The notes below the pieces were generated by a model that ran no database searches, was not told the origin of the DNA, and saw only the letters and a program-made list of their open reading frames with translations. From assembly GCF_003574965.1 (NCBI RefSeq), contig NZ_CP032317.1:682001-746000 (forward strand): a stretch of 64,000 bases of DNA, given 5' to 3'. Below, piece by piece: positions 7,504 to 16,281 of the stretch. This DNA is from Hymenobacter oligotrophus. Its GTDB lineage: Bacteria > Bacteroidota > Bacteroidia > Cytophagales > Hymenobacteraceae. A program made the translations under genes and the position numbers. Each line of letters starts with the position of its first letter. Within the stretch, counting starts at the first letter, position 1.

Positions 7504-8268
7504 ATGCTGAAATCTAAACCCCTTCCCGTTCCGGACGAGCACGTGCCGGCCAACCTGCAGGCCCCAGTGGAGCGCCGCACTTTTCTGCGCTACGGGAGCG
7601 CAGCCCTGGCCCTGACCGGCTTGGCCCTGGCCGGCTGTGCCAAGGACCCGGCCGACGACCTGGAGCTGAACGCCGTCACCTCACAGGACGAAGGCACGAA
7701 CGCGCTCGTCGACGTAGGCACCGGCGACTTCGGCGTGCTCAACTACGCCTACGCCCTGGAACAGCTCGAGTCTGCTTTCTACGCCCAGGTGCTAGCGGGT
7801 AGCTACCACCTGCGCGCCTCTGCGGCCGAGAACTACGCCCTGTACGACATTCACGAGCACGAACTAGTGCACCGGGATTTCTTCAAGGCGGCCATCGCGG
7901 CGCTGGGCGGTACGCCCATTCCCAACCTGGCACCAGACTTTTCGGGCATCGACTTCGACAGCCGCACAAGCGTGCTCACGGCAGCCCGCACTTTCGAGGA
8001 CCTAGGCGTAGCTGCCTACAACGGCGCCGGGCCGCTGCTGCGCAGCCCGGAACTGCTGGCCATTGCCGGCAAAATTGTGTCGGTGGAAGCCCGCCACGCC
8101 GCCTTAATACGTGACATCATTCAGGATGGCACCTTCGTGGGGCCCGATGTGGTGGACTTGCGTACGGGGCTCAACCAGTCGCTGCGACCGGCGCAAGTGG
8201 TGGCCCAGGCCAACCGCTTTTTGCAGCCGGGCTCCAAGCTGAACGTGAGCGGCCTGAGCCGGGGCTAA
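7504..8268 (+). CDS. Tat-type ferritin-like lipoprotein
   Basis: 254 residues. The N-terminus has a twin-arginine motif (VERRTFLRYGS), a hydrophobic stretch and a lipobox (LALAGC), suggesting Tat export and lipidation. The mature part is a four-helix ferritin-like domain (PF13668-like). Each helix supplies likely diiron ligands: YALEQLESAFY, HEHELVHRDFF, TFEDLGVAAY and VEARHAALI (the Glu/ExxH pattern twice). Such proteins occur in tandem in Bacteroidota and Deinococcus and are linked to oxidative and desiccation stress. The next gene is a paralogue 36 bp downstream, so they form an operon. Confidence 0.85.
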   Translation: MLKSKPLPVPDEHVPANLQAPVERRTFLRYGSAALALTGLALAGCAKDPADDLELNAVTSQDEGTNALVDVGTGDFGVLNYAYALEQLESAFYAQVLAGSYHLRASAAENYALYDIHEHELVHRDFFKAAIAALGGTPIPNLAPDFSGIDFDSRTSVLTAARTFEDLGVAAYNGAGPLLRSPELLAIAGKIVSVEARHAALIRDIIQDGTFVGPDVVDLRTGLNQSLRPAQVVAQANRFLQPGSKLNVSGLSRG

Positions 8269-8304
8269 GGCCGGCGCATTGTTTCACCCGATACCGCAGC
8301 AACG

Positions 8305-9210
8305 ATGAATTTACTAGCCATATTACACGAAATCGAGAAGGTGGACCCGGAAGTGTACGGCCGCCTCGACGAGCGCCGCGCCATCTTTAAGCACTTCGCC
8401 GGCTTTGGCCGCAAGCTGGCCGCGGCCGCCGTGCCCGTCGCCCTGGGGGGAATGCTGAACCGGGCCTACGCCCAAACGCCTACCCTCAACAACCGCATCC
8501 GGCTGATTCTCAACTACGCCCTGCAACTGGAATACCTCGAGTCCAACTTTTACCAGCTGGCCCTGGCTGTGCCGGGCATGATAACCGGGCAGGCCCGCGC
8601 AGACATCACCCAAATTGCCAACGACGAGCGCGCGCACGTGAACTTTCTGCGCTCCGTGCTCGGCCGCAGCGCCACCCCCGACCCCGGCCGGCGGGCCTAC
8701 GACTTTACCGCCAGCCGCTCGGCCTCTCCGGTGCCGGACGTATTCACGAACTACTACTCCTTCCTGGCGGTAGCCCAGGCTTTGGAAGACACCGGCGTGC
8801 GGGCCTACAAAGGGGCCGCTCCGGAGCTGATCGGCACGAACCAGATTTTGGAAGCCGCCCTGCAGATTCATGCCGTAGAAGCCCGGCACGTGTCCCACAT
8901 CCGCACCATGCGGCGGGGCGGCCCGCAAGAGGTGGCCGGCACGCGCCGCTTCGACCCGAAAAGCTGGATTGTGGGCGACGACGAGGGCGGCCCGCAGCCC
9001 CCGCTCACGGCGCCGGTGTACGGGCCCGGGGTTGATCCGCGCAAGTACCCAAGCGAGGCCAACGTTATGCAGGCCGGCATCAACGTGATGCAGCTGAGCA
9101 AGGTCACCATGGATGCCGCCACCGAGGCTTTCGACGAACCGCTGGACATGGTTACCGTGGTGCGCATTGGCTCCGTATTCCTGAAAACCGACCTAGGCTT
9201 GGCAGGCTAA
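8305..9210 (+). CDS. Second ferritin-like protein with Tat-like signal
   Basis: 301 residues. After about 20 residues comes ERRAIFKHF, a Tat-like motif, then a hydrophobic stretch ending in RAYAQ, a plausible signal peptidase I site. The ferritin-like four-helix domain spans about residues 60-200 with ligands in LEYLESNFYQL, NDERAHVNFL, AQALEDTGVRAY and VEARHVSHI. A C-terminal 90-residue extension, absent from the first paralogue, is Pro/Gly-rich. It is second in a two-gene operon closed by a long terminator. Likely a secreted diiron protein for iron or peroxide handling; the reaction is unproven. Confidence 0.83.
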   Translation: MNLLAILHEIEKVDPEVYGRLDERRAIFKHFAGFGRKLAAAAVPVALGGMLNRAYAQTPTLNNRIRLILNYALQLEYLESNFYQLALAVPGMITGQARADITQIANDERAHVNFLRSVLGRSATPDPGRRAYDFTASRSASPVPDVFTNYYSFLAVAQALEDTGVRAYKGAAPELIGTNQILEAALQIHAVEARHVSHIRTMRRGGPQEVAGTRRFDPKSWIVGDDEGGPQPPLTAPVYGPGVDPRKYPSEANVMQAGINVMQLSKVTMDAATEAFDEPLDMVTVVRIGSVFLKTDLGLAG

Positions 9211-9223
9211 GGCAGGTTGGCTC

Positions 9224-9275
9224 AAAGCGCTTCCCCGGTTTGCCCTTTCGCGAGGGCAAACCGGGGAAGCGCTTT
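9224..9275 (+). terminator. Strong terminator of the ferritin-like operon
   Basis: A 23-bp perfect stem (arms 9224-9246 and 9253-9275) with a 6-base loop lies 13 bp past the stop of the second ferritin-like gene. Confidence 0.85.
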
Positions 9276-9346
9276 CGCCTGCGCAGTGGCCGGCTCCTAG
9301 CGCCGCAAATCACGGTACTGGGCGCAAACGCACTTTCTGAACTGAA

Positions 9347-9394
9347 AATAAAAGCGGGGCCGACGAACATCTGTTCGTCGGCCCCGCTTTTATT
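9347..9394. terminator. Bidirectional terminator hairpin
   Basis: A 23-bp perfect stem (9347-9369 and 9372-9394) has a 2-base loop and A/T tracts on both sides. It lies between convergent genes and is best placed to stop the DUF4394 gene on the minus strand. A CCTAGG (9402) follows directly. Confidence 0.85.
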
Positions 9395-9413
9395 GTACGC
9401 ACCTAGGGCGCTG

Positions 9414-11381
9414 CTATTCCACAAACAGGCGCTTGGTCAGCTGGCCCTCGGCGGTGGTTACCTGCACCAAGTACAGGCCGGTTTTCACGCCCGCCAGCGA
9501 AATGGCTGCTGGCTGCGCGCCGCGTGCCGAGAGGGTTTGCAGGCTAACCTCCTGACCTAGGGCGTTCAGCACGCGCACGGTGAGGGGTTGCTTGGTGAGT
9601 TCGGTTGGCAGCACCAAGTTGGCCGAGCCTTGGGCCGGGTTCGGGTACAGCGACACCTGCGCGGCCAGTACGCTGGGCACCGTTGCCGTGGGCAGGCCCG
9701 CCTGCGAGTACGCCGCCATGCCGCTGATGTTGATGCCACCGCCAACGGGGCCCACCAGCGTAGCCGTGCCCGTGGTCAGGTTTACGGAGTAGATGTTGTC
9801 CGAAGTGGCGGTGCCGGTGCTGGCCGCGAGCAGGGCCAAGTTGGTAGTGCCGTCGGTAATGATGTCGAAATCAACCGAGTTGGTGGTGCGGTTCACGGTA
9901 ATGCCCGAACTGCCCACGGTGTTCAGCACGCCGTCGTTGGGCGGCGTTTGGGATACCAGCACGTTCAGCGCGTCGTCGTAATTGAAGAGCGTGGTGGTAG
10001 TGGCGCCGCTCAGGTTGTTGGTGTAAGCCGAGGCCGAAACCGACGGCGTGGCGCTGGCATTGGCATCGGTGGCGGCGAAGTTCAACTGCCCGTCGGTGGC
10101 GGCCAGGGTGCCGTCGTTGGGGTTGAGGCGCAGGTTGGCGCGGTTGGTGCTCGTGACGCGGATGCGATCCACGGTGGGGTTAAAGTCGAACCCGATGCGG
10201 TCGGTGGCAGCCCCTAGGTTGAGGGTAAGCGCCGCGCCCACGGTAGTGGCCGCGCCGGTAGTCAGGTTAATGCGGTAGAGCTGCGCCGTGGTGTTGGCAG
10301 CGCTGTAACCCAGGGCGAACAATTGGTTGGTAGCGGGCCGAAAATCAACTCCTACCAAAGCCTGACCCGCCGTGAGGCCCGTGATGGGCGTAAGCGTGCG
10401 GATGGTGCCCGGCAGGGCCGAATCGAACGACAACAAGTTGGTGCCCGATACGGCGTAAATCAGGCGGCCGGTAAGCGTGGCCGGCACCGTGCGGTCGATG
10501 GCTACGGCAATGTCGGTAACCATGCTGGCGGCCGTGCCCACGGCACCCGCAGCAGTGGCCGCGCCGGTGGTCAGGTTTACGGTGTAAAGCGTGGTGCCCG
10601 TGGAGGTGCCCGCCATTGTTACCACCAGGTAGGCCGTGTTGGTTTGGTTGGTGGCGTTGTAGGCAATGTCGAGGTCGGTGCTTTGGGTGGCGCCGCTGGT
10701 GGTTACGCCCAGGGCGCCAATGGTGTTCAGGGTGCCGTCGTTGGGCGGTACCTGCGACACCAGGCGGCTGTTCACTTCATCCACGTTGTAGAGCGTGGTG
10801 CTGCCCGTGCCGATGTAGCTGTTGGTGTAAGCCGAAGCGCCCACGCCCGGCGTTTGGGCCGAGTTGGCATCGGCGGGGGCGTAGGTCAGCTGGCCGTCGG
10901 TGGCGGCTAGGGCGCCGTCGTTGGGGTTGAGGCGCAGGTTGGCGCGGTTGGTGCTGGTTACCCGAATGCGGTCCACGGTGGGGTTAAAGTCGAACCCGAT
11001 GCGGTCGGTGGCTCCGCCTAGGTTCAGGGTGAGGGCCGTGCCCACAGCCGTAGCCGCGCCGCTGCTCACGTTGATGCGGTAGAGCTGCGCCGTGGTGGTG
11101 GCAGCGCTGTAACCCAGGGCAAACAGCTCGCCGGTGTTGGGGCGTACATCCATGCCCACAATGGTTTGGCCGGTGGCTACGCCCGTTATGGCCGTGGTGG
11201 CCGTGAGCGTGCCCGGGGCCGAGGCCTGGAAGGTAACAAGGTTAGTGCCCGACAAACCGTAGAGGGTTTGGGCCGTGGCGGGTGCCAAGGCGGCCAAGCC
11301 CAGCACCGAACCTAGCAAGGCGGCGCGGCGCATACGGCGCGAAATCGGACGAATAGAGGGCAACAGTACTGGTGTTTGCAT
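9414..11381 (-). CDS. Secreted DUF4394 protein with type IX secretion C-terminal domain
   Basis: 655 residues. A signal peptide (RRMRRAALLGSVLGLAALAP, cut near ATAQ) is followed by two tandem DUF4394 beta-propeller-like domains (about 40-295 and 305-550). The copies share near-identical stretches such as TDRIGFDFNPTVDRIRVTST and ANLRLNPNDG. Residues about 570-655 are a Por-type sorting domain: SLYPNPAQGSANL, VLNALGQEV and a final LTKRLFVE. The protein should be exported by Sec and then by the type IX system to the surface. Enzymatic function is unknown. The duplication is visible in the DNA (about 10100-10300 versus 10890-11110). Confidence 0.88.
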   Translation of the reverse strand: MQTPVLLPSIRPISRRMRRAALLGSVLGLAALAPATAQTLYGLSGTNLVTFQASAPGTLTATTAITGVATGQTIVGMDVRPNTGELFALGYSAATTTAQLYRINVSSGAATAVGTALTLNLGGATDRIGFDFNPTVDRIRVTSTNRANLRLNPNDGALAATDGQLTYAPADANSAQTPGVGASAYTNSYIGTGSTTLYNVDEVNSRLVSQVPPNDGTLNTIGALGVTTSGATQSTDLDIAYNATNQTNTAYLVVTMAGTSTGTTLYTVNLTTGAATAAGAVGTAASMVTDIAVAIDRTVPATLTGRLIYAVSGTNLLSFDSALPGTIRTLTPITGLTAGQALVGVDFRPATNQLFALGYSAANTTAQLYRINLTTGAATTVGAALTLNLGAATDRIGFDFNPTVDRIRVTSTNRANLRLNPNDGTLAATDGQLNFAATDANASATPSVSASAYTNNLSGATTTTLFNYDDALNVLVSQTPPNDGVLNTVGSSGITVNRTTNSVDFDIITDGTTNLALLAASTGTATSDNIYSVNLTTGTATLVGPVGGGINISGMAAYSQAGLPTATVPSVLAAQVSLYPNPAQGSANLVLPTELTKQPLTVRVLNALGQEVSLQTLSARGAQPAAISLAGVKTGLYLVQVTTAEGQLTKRLFVE

Positions 11382-11627
11382 GGGATATGGTAAGAATGAA
11401 AATGGCGTGCAGCTACGCTGGCTTACTTAGCCAGTGGGGTAAGAGTTACGCATCGCCCATGCACAGTGGATTGCCAAAAGGCATTAAATCCGCATTAAAT
11501 ATTCAACCTCATCTATGTGCCTTGCTGAAGTTGCTGCACAATCCCTGCCGCAGGCACCAAGCAGGCTTTGCGCAACCTAGGCCATGGCAGGAGCAGTAAA
11601 CCCACTACCATCCTTCCCATCCGCATC

Positions 11628-13064
11628 ATGGCCAAAAACACCAATAAGCTGCACGGCAAGGATTTGCGTCAAATCGGCTTCACCGACGACAAGCAAATCA
11701 GCCTGGCCCTCGACATACTCGACCAACGCGAGCTGCGCAAGCTCGATAAGGGCAGCGCCCTGGCGCTGCTGCGCGAAATAAAAGCCGACCCCTACAAGTA
11801 CGTACGCGACCAAACCTGGCGCCCCCTGGCCCAGGAGCTGGTGCCCCAACCCAGCCGCGACGTAAAGCTGAACCCCGAAATCAAAGACTACCGCCGTTAC
11901 GGCGAGTCATTTATTGAAGACGGCGCCCGCAAGCAAATGGACACGGCTATGCAACTGCCCGTGTCCATCGACGGGGCCCTCATGCCCGATGCGCACCAGG
12001 GCTATGGCCTGCCCATTGGCGGGGTGCTGGCCGTGGATAATGCCGTGATTCCCTACGGCGTGGGCATGGACATCGGCTGCCGCATGGCCCTGTCGGTGTT
12101 CGAGCTGCCGCCGCGCTACCTCGAGCAACGCCGCGACGAGCTCAAGAAGCTGCTGCACAACCACACGCGCTTCGGCAACAAAGAAGTGTTCAAGAACCCC
12201 GCCGACGACCCCGTGCTGGAGCGGCCCGAGTTCAAGGAAATAGGCGTGGTGCGCGGCAAGCACGAGGCCGCCGTGAAACAACTGGGCTCGTCGGGCTCGG
12301 GCAACCACTTTGTGGAGTGGGGCATTGTCGATATCACCGAAGAAGAAAACGACCTGAACTTGCCCCTAGGTCAGTACCTCGGGCTGTTGTCGCACAGCGG
12401 CTCGCGGGGCCTGGGTGCCGCCATTGCGCAGCACTACACCAAGGTGGCCATGAGCAAGTGCCCGCTGCCCCCCGAAGCGCGCTACCTCGCCTGGCTCGAC
12501 CTCGACTCGCAGGAAGGGCAGGAGTACTGGCGCGCCATGAATTTGGCCGGCGACTACGCCTCGGCCTGCCACCACGACATCCACCGCCGCCTCAGCAAAG
12601 CCCTAGGTTACAATCCGCTGGCGCAGGTAGAGAACCACCACAACTTTGCCTGGAAGGAGACGCTGGCCGACGGCCGCGAAGCCATTGTGCACCGCAAGGG
12701 CGCTACGCCGGCAGGCCAAGGCGTGCTGGGCATTATCCCCGGCTCCATGACGGCCCCTGGCTTTATCGTGCGCGGCCGCGGCGAGCGGGATTCCATTCAG
12801 TCGGCTTCGCACGGGGCAGGGCGGCGCCTATCGCGAACACAAGCCAAGCAGCAAGTAACCGAAGGCGAGCTGCGCCGGCTGCTGCGCGACCAAGGCGTGG
12901 AGCTCATCGGCGGCGGGCTGGATGAGGCACCCATGGCCTACAAGGACATCCATCAGGTAATGGCCCACCAGCGTGATTTGGTGGATGTGCTGGGCTCGTT
13001 CACGCCGCGCATTGTGCGCATGGATGCGGGCGGCTCGGGCAAAAGCAAATACGGCGGCGAGTAA
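11628..13064 (+). CDS. rtcB: RtcB family RNA ligase
   Basis: 478 residues from ATG 11628. Family motifs are DAHQGYGLPIGGV, GVGMDIGCRM (Cys metal ligand), GSSGSGNHFVE, SHSGSRGLG, ENHHNFAW, the catalytic-His region VHRKGATPAGQG and SASHGAGRRLSR. RtcB joins RNA 2',3'-cyclic phosphate or 3'-phosphate ends to 5'-OH ends using GTP and Mn2+, for tRNA repair or RNA healing. No archease or RtcA gene is adjacent. It stands alone between a divergent DUF4394 gene and a downstream OsmC gene. A CCTAGG lies in its leader. Confidence 0.92.
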   Translation: MAKNTNKLHGKDLRQIGFTDDKQISLALDILDQRELRKLDKGSALALLREIKADPYKYVRDQTWRPLAQELVPQPSRDVKLNPEIKDYRRYGESFIEDGARKQMDTAMQLPVSIDGALMPDAHQGYGLPIGGVLAVDNAVIPYGVGMDIGCRMALSVFELPPRYLEQRRDELKKLLHNHTRFGNKEVFKNPADDPVLERPEFKEIGVVRGKHEAAVKQLGSSGSGNHFVEWGIVDITEEENDLNLPLGQYLGLLSHSGSRGLGAAIAQHYTKVAMSKCPLPPEARYLAWLDLDSQEGQEYWRAMNLAGDYASACHHDIHRRLSKALGYNPLAQVENHHNFAWKETLADGREAIVHRKGATPAGQGVLGIIPGSMTAPGFIVRGRGERDSIQSASHGAGRRLSRTQAKQQVTEGELRRLLRDQGVELIGGGLDEAPMAYKDIHQVMAHQRDLVDVLGSFTPRIVRMDAGGSGKSKYGGE

Positions 13065-13097
13065 GCCGCGCGGCACAATAAGCCCCTCAACGGAGCA

Positions 13098-13140
13098 CGG
13101 CGGACGCGGATGCTACCCAACCCAGCATCCTCGCCCGCCG
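13098..13140 (+). terminator. Terminator hairpin after rtcB
   Basis: Arms 13098-13114 and 13124-13140 pair with two or three mismatches and are followed by CATTT, 34 bp after the rtcB stop. Confidence 0.6.
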
Positions 13141-13325
13141 CATTTGCGTAGCACCAAAGCCCGGCAGGGGCGGCGGCACCTAGGGTTGCTCTGCCGCAAG
13201 CACTTTTGGGCAACTTGCCCTAGGTGCTGCTGGGCGTTTGCCCATGCGGCAGGCAGTTTTACCGATTGCACGTGGTGCCGTGGCTTTACTGCGGCGCTTA
13301 TTTCTTTAACTCCACTACTCCACTG

Positions 13326-13742
13326 ATGGCTATCAAACGCGTTGCAACGGCTCGTTGGGAAGGCAACGGCACTACCGGCACCGGGCAGCTGAACACCCCG
13401 AGCACCGTGCTGCAATCGGCGCAGTATTCGTACAACTCGCGCTTTGCCGAGGGCATCGGCACCAACCCCGAGGAGCTGATTGCCGCCGCCCACGCCGGCT
13501 GCTTTGCCATGAAGCTCGCCTTCAACCTGCAAACTGCCGGCTTCGCGCCGCAGTACATCGATGCCACCTGCGAAATCGTGCTCGAAGAAGGCGTCATCAC
13601 AGCTTCGCACCTGCGGGTGGGCGCCGCCGTGCCCGGCCTCGATGCGCACCGTTTCCACTCCCTCGTCGACGACGCTAAACTAAACTGCCCCGTGTCGAAG
13701 GCGCTTAAAGTGGATATTCGCTGCGAGGCTTCACTGGCTTGA
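13326..13742 (+). CDS. OsmC family peroxiredoxin
   Basis: 138 residues from ATG 13326. Features match the OsmC/Ohr fold: ARWEGNGTTGTGQL at the N-terminus, then GTNPEELIAAAHAGCFAMKL with the first redox cysteine, and LNCPVSKAL with the second. The subtype follows OsmC (TNPEELIAAAHA) rather than Ohr. Such enzymes reduce organic hydroperoxides using the Cys pair, usually recharged by lipoyl proteins. Single gene, 261 bp after rtcB. It ends close to a divergent-facing SDR gene on the other strand. Confidence 0.9.
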   Translation: MAIKRVATARWEGNGTTGTGQLNTPSTVLQSAQYSYNSRFAEGIGTNPEELIAAAHAGCFAMKLAFNLQTAGFAPQYIDATCEIVLEEGVITASHLRVGAAVPGLDAHRFHSLVDDAKLNCPVSKALKVDIRCEASLA

Positions 13743-13821
13743 CTTTAAGTGGATTGCGAATATAGTTTGCTATTAATATTCGCCGGCTTATCCGCAGGTT
13801 GCTACCCGCTTTGGCCATTGG

Positions 13822-14601
13822 CTAGTGCGCCCGCTCCGACATGCGCCGCACCAGGGCCGTTACCATATTGCGCGGGGCAAAGCGTACCGATTGTGCCATC
13901 AGCGAGTTCATGAGGCCGTGCACCGCCACGGTTTCGCCGCGCATCAGCGCGCGGTAGCCGTACTCGGCAACTTCGGCCGAAGTCGGTAGTTTTTTGCCCT
14001 TCACCAGCTTGGAATCGTTGAGGGCAGCCGCGTCCTGAAAGCCCGAGGCCGTGGGGCCGGGGCACAGCGCCGTTACGGTTACGCCCGTGCCCTGCAGCTC
14101 GTTGGCCAGCGCCTCCGAAAAGCTCAGCACGTAGGCCTTGGTGGCGTAGTACACCGCCATCAGCGGGCCAGGCTGAAACGCGGCCGTGCTGGCCAGCTGC
14201 ATAATGCGGCCCGAACGGCGCTGCACCATGCCGGGCACAAACAGCTTGGTGAGGTGCGTAAGGGCCCGGATGTTCACATCAAGCATTTGCTCCTGCTTGG
14301 CCCAGTCGGCCTCAGCAAACAAGCCGAAGTCACCAAAACCCGCGTTGTTGATGAGGTAGTCCACCTCGATGCCGCGGCGCTGCAACTCCTCGAACAACTG
14401 CTGCGGGGCCTCGCGCTGGCCTAGGTCGGCGGGCAGCACCACGGCCTCAACGCCGTGCTGTTGCTGCAACTCCTGCTGCAGGTGCTCCAAGGCTTGCCGG
14501 TTGCGGGCCACCAGCACCACGCGGTGTTTTTCGCGGGCAAAGCGGCGGGCAAGCTCCAGGCCAATGCCCGAGCTGGCGCCGGTGATAAGGGCGGTTTTCA
14601 T
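13822..14601 (-). CDS. Short-chain dehydrogenase/reductase (SDR)
   Basis: 259 residues. It has the Rossmann motif TGASSGIGLELARRFA at the N-terminus, the NNAG element in YLINNAGFGDFG, a Ser in QLASTAAFQPG and the catalytic YYATKAYV (Tyr-x3-Lys). It belongs to the classical SDR group often annotated as DltE-like or general oxidoreductases. It lies downstream of the TetR gene on the same strand with a 71-bp gap and may be controlled by it. The substrate is unknown. Confidence 0.88.
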   Translation of the reverse strand: MKTALITGASSGIGLELARRFAREKHRVVLVARNRQALEHLQQELQQQHGVEAVVLPADLGQREAPQQLFEELQRRGIEVDYLINNAGFGDFGLFAEADWAKQEQMLDVNIRALTHLTKLFVPGMVQRRSGRIMQLASTAAFQPGPLMAVYYATKAYVLSFSEALANELQGTGVTVTALCPGPTASGFQDAAALNDSKLVKGKKLPTSAEVAEYGYRALMRGETVAVHGLMNSLMAQSVRFAPRNMVTALVRRMSERAH

Positions 14602-14672
14602 GAAGGTGTGGGTTGGGGGTTGGGATAGGCAACGCGCCGGACCTAGGGCAGTGGCCCACCCGGCCGGAAGCG

Positions 14673-15278
14673 TTATTTTTTTAGTCCGTTGAGCAGCAAC
14701 GTGAGGGTGTAAGTCAGTTTCTCCTGCACGGGGGCGTAGTCGACCTCGTGGGCAAAGCGCGTGCGGGCACGTTGCACGGCCTCGTGCTTGATGCCGTCGG
14801 CCACCGTGAGCAGGGCGTCGGCGGTGCGCTCGGGCTGCAGCTTCAGAAACTCGCGGTCGGTTACGCCCTCGCTCAGCAGCTCGCCCAAAAACGCCAGCTC
14901 CTGCCCGCGCACGGCCTGGTACACGTCGTCGAACATGGGCTCCAGGCGCTGCAGGTTCTCGATGCTAAGCTGGTGCAGGTTGAGCACTTGGCGGTAATAC
15001 TCGAGGCGGCCCGTGAGGTAGGCCACAATTTTGTCGGTGGCGCGCATCAGCGGCTGCACCTGCTCTTGCAGCGCTCCTAGGTAGCGCTCGGCTTCCAGCA
15101 GCACTACTTGCACAAACAGGTCTTCCTTGTTGCGGAAATAGTAATAGAGCGAAGCCTTGTTGAGCTTGGCGGCATCGCCAATGTCTTGCAGCGTGGTTTT
15201 GTCGTAGCCGAAGCGGCTAAAGCACTGGGCGGCTGCCTGCAGAATGGCGTCGCGCTTGTCGTCTTTTTTGGCACTCAT
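14673..15278 (-). CDS. TetR/AcrR family regulator
   Basis: 201 residues. The N-terminal TetR_N domain reads ILQAAAQCFSRFGYDKTTLQ, then NKASLYYYFRNKEDLFVQVV. The C-terminal 140 residues are helical and include an aromatic-rich region (RLEYYRQVLNLHQLS). The gene precedes the SDR gene on the same strand. An AT-rich nested inverted repeat lies 23-65 bp upstream and is a likely autoregulatory operator. The regulated ligand or pathway is unknown. Confidence 0.9.
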   Translation of the reverse strand: MSAKKDDKRDAILQAAAQCFSRFGYDKTTLQDIGDAAKLNKASLYYYFRNKEDLFVQVVLLEAERYLGALQEQVQPLMRATDKIVAYLTGRLEYYRQVLNLHQLSIENLQRLEPMFDDVYQAVRGQELAFLGELLSEGVTDREFLKLQPERTADALLTVADGIKHEAVQRARTRFAHEVDYAPVQEKLTYTLTLLLNGLKK

Positions 15279-15300
15279 CGTGCAGCAAAGATACGATGTT

Positions 15301-15343
15301 TTCTAATTTTCAAACAAAAAACATTAATGTTTGAAAATTAGAA
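15301..15343. promoter_or_regulatory. Nested inverted repeat upstream of TetR gene
   Basis: TTCTAATTTTCAAAC (15301-15315) and GTTTGAAAATTAGAA (15329-15343) form perfect 15-nt arms. The spacer contains most of an inner palindrome, AAACATTAATGTTT (15319-15332). It is 23-65 bp upstream of the TetR start and very AT-rich in a GC-rich genome, so it is probably promoter plus operator. Confidence 0.65.
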
Positions 15344-15693
15344 TATCATAGGATCCTGCTCTGGATTGAATTAGTAAAGGGCTTTACTGATCAACAAAAG
15401 GCCCTCTGAATGATTTAACAATAAGTTGCGCAGCGCCCCAAGTAGCGCTGAGTGCTACTTGGCGTGGCGGCCAACAGCCGTCATGCGGTACTGCGTGGTG
15501 GTATGCCATAAGGCGCGGTGCCGAATTGGCGCCCTTGGCGCCAGCGCCGAGTAACACTCAGCGCTACATCCAAGGCCCTCCGCAACTTGGGTTAAGTTAG
15601 CATTTGGCACATCAAAGCGGACCCCGGGCGGTGCGCCGAGCCATAGTCTATTCCTGAATGAAATGCGAGGGGCTGACTACCGAATTTAGAAAG
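15344..15693. repeat. Intergenic region with long REP-like inverted repeat
   Basis: Arms 15442-15459 (GTAGCGCTGAGTGCTACT) and 15550-15567 match with one mismatch, about 90 bp apart. The left arm is itself palindromic (GTAGC ... GCTAC). The element ends GCGCTACATC as in other copies in the window. I see no gene in this roughly 350-bp gap. Confidence 0.6.
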
Positions 15694-16215
15694 CTAAGCC
15701 CCCTCCAGCACCCGCACGGCATCGCCTACCCGAATGCTGCCGCCCTGCACGATGCGGGCCGTGAGGCCGCCGTGGCCGCGCATGGCATTGTAACCGCCGG
15801 GCCCAAGCTCTTCCTCCATGCGCGAGCAGGGGTGGCACTCGCCCGTGATTTCCAGCACCACCTCCGCGCCAATGCCGATGCGGCGGTTTTTAAGTGCCAG
15901 CAAATTCAGGCCGCTGATGCTGAGGTTGCGGCGTAGCCGGCCGGGGTCAACCGGCTCGGGCAAACCCAAAAAGCCCGCCACCGAAGCCAAGTGCTCGTGC
16001 TGGATAAGCGTTACCTGCCGTTTGCCGCCGGGTTTGGGGCGGGCGTGGTCGCCGGTTAGGTGGGCGTCGGTCAGGGCCTCCACTTGGGGCACCGAGAGCA
16101 GCGGCTGCCGCCGGGCGGGGCGCAGGCCAATCCACTCCACGCGGCCTACTTGCGGCAGGGTAGCCAGCAAACGCGCCACCACCGATTTGTCGTCGCCGAA
16201 AAAGGGAAAAGCCAT
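15694..16215 (-). CDS. MOSC domain protein
   Basis: 173 residues covering a complete small MOSC domain. It starts GRVEWIGLRPARRQPL and includes VTLIQHEHLASVAGF, RLRRNLSISGLNL and the conserved cysteine region ITGECHPCSRMEE. MOSC domains bind molybdenum cofactor or carry sulfur in cofactor maturation and detoxifying reductases. It is a single gene on the minus strand. The molybdopterin genes near 60 kb make a cofactor supply plausible, but the direct partner is not known. Confidence 0.85.
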   Translation of the reverse strand: MAFPFFGDDKSVVARLLATLPQVGRVEWIGLRPARRQPLLSVPQVEALTDAHLTGDHARPKPGGKRQVTLIQHEHLASVAGFLGLPEPVDPGRLRRNLSISGLNLLALKNRRIGIGAEVVLEITGECHPCSRMEEELGPGGYNAMRGHGGLTARIVQGGSIRVGDAVRVLEGA

Positions 16216-16281
16216 GGCAGCAATGGGGTTAGGTAGACAGACGCAAAAATTACCCTAGGTAGGCGGCAGCCGCGCCGACAC

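Noticed and set aside
7126-7542. Minus-strand frame crossing the region between the deacetylase and ferritin-like genes
   Set aside because: It would overlap the start of the ferritin-like gene, has biased Cys/Leu composition and no homology that I recognise.
10100-11110. Repeated blocks that could suggest a CRISPR-like or satellite array
   Set aside because: They are two long in-frame copies of a protein domain (DUF4394), not short direct repeats with spacers.
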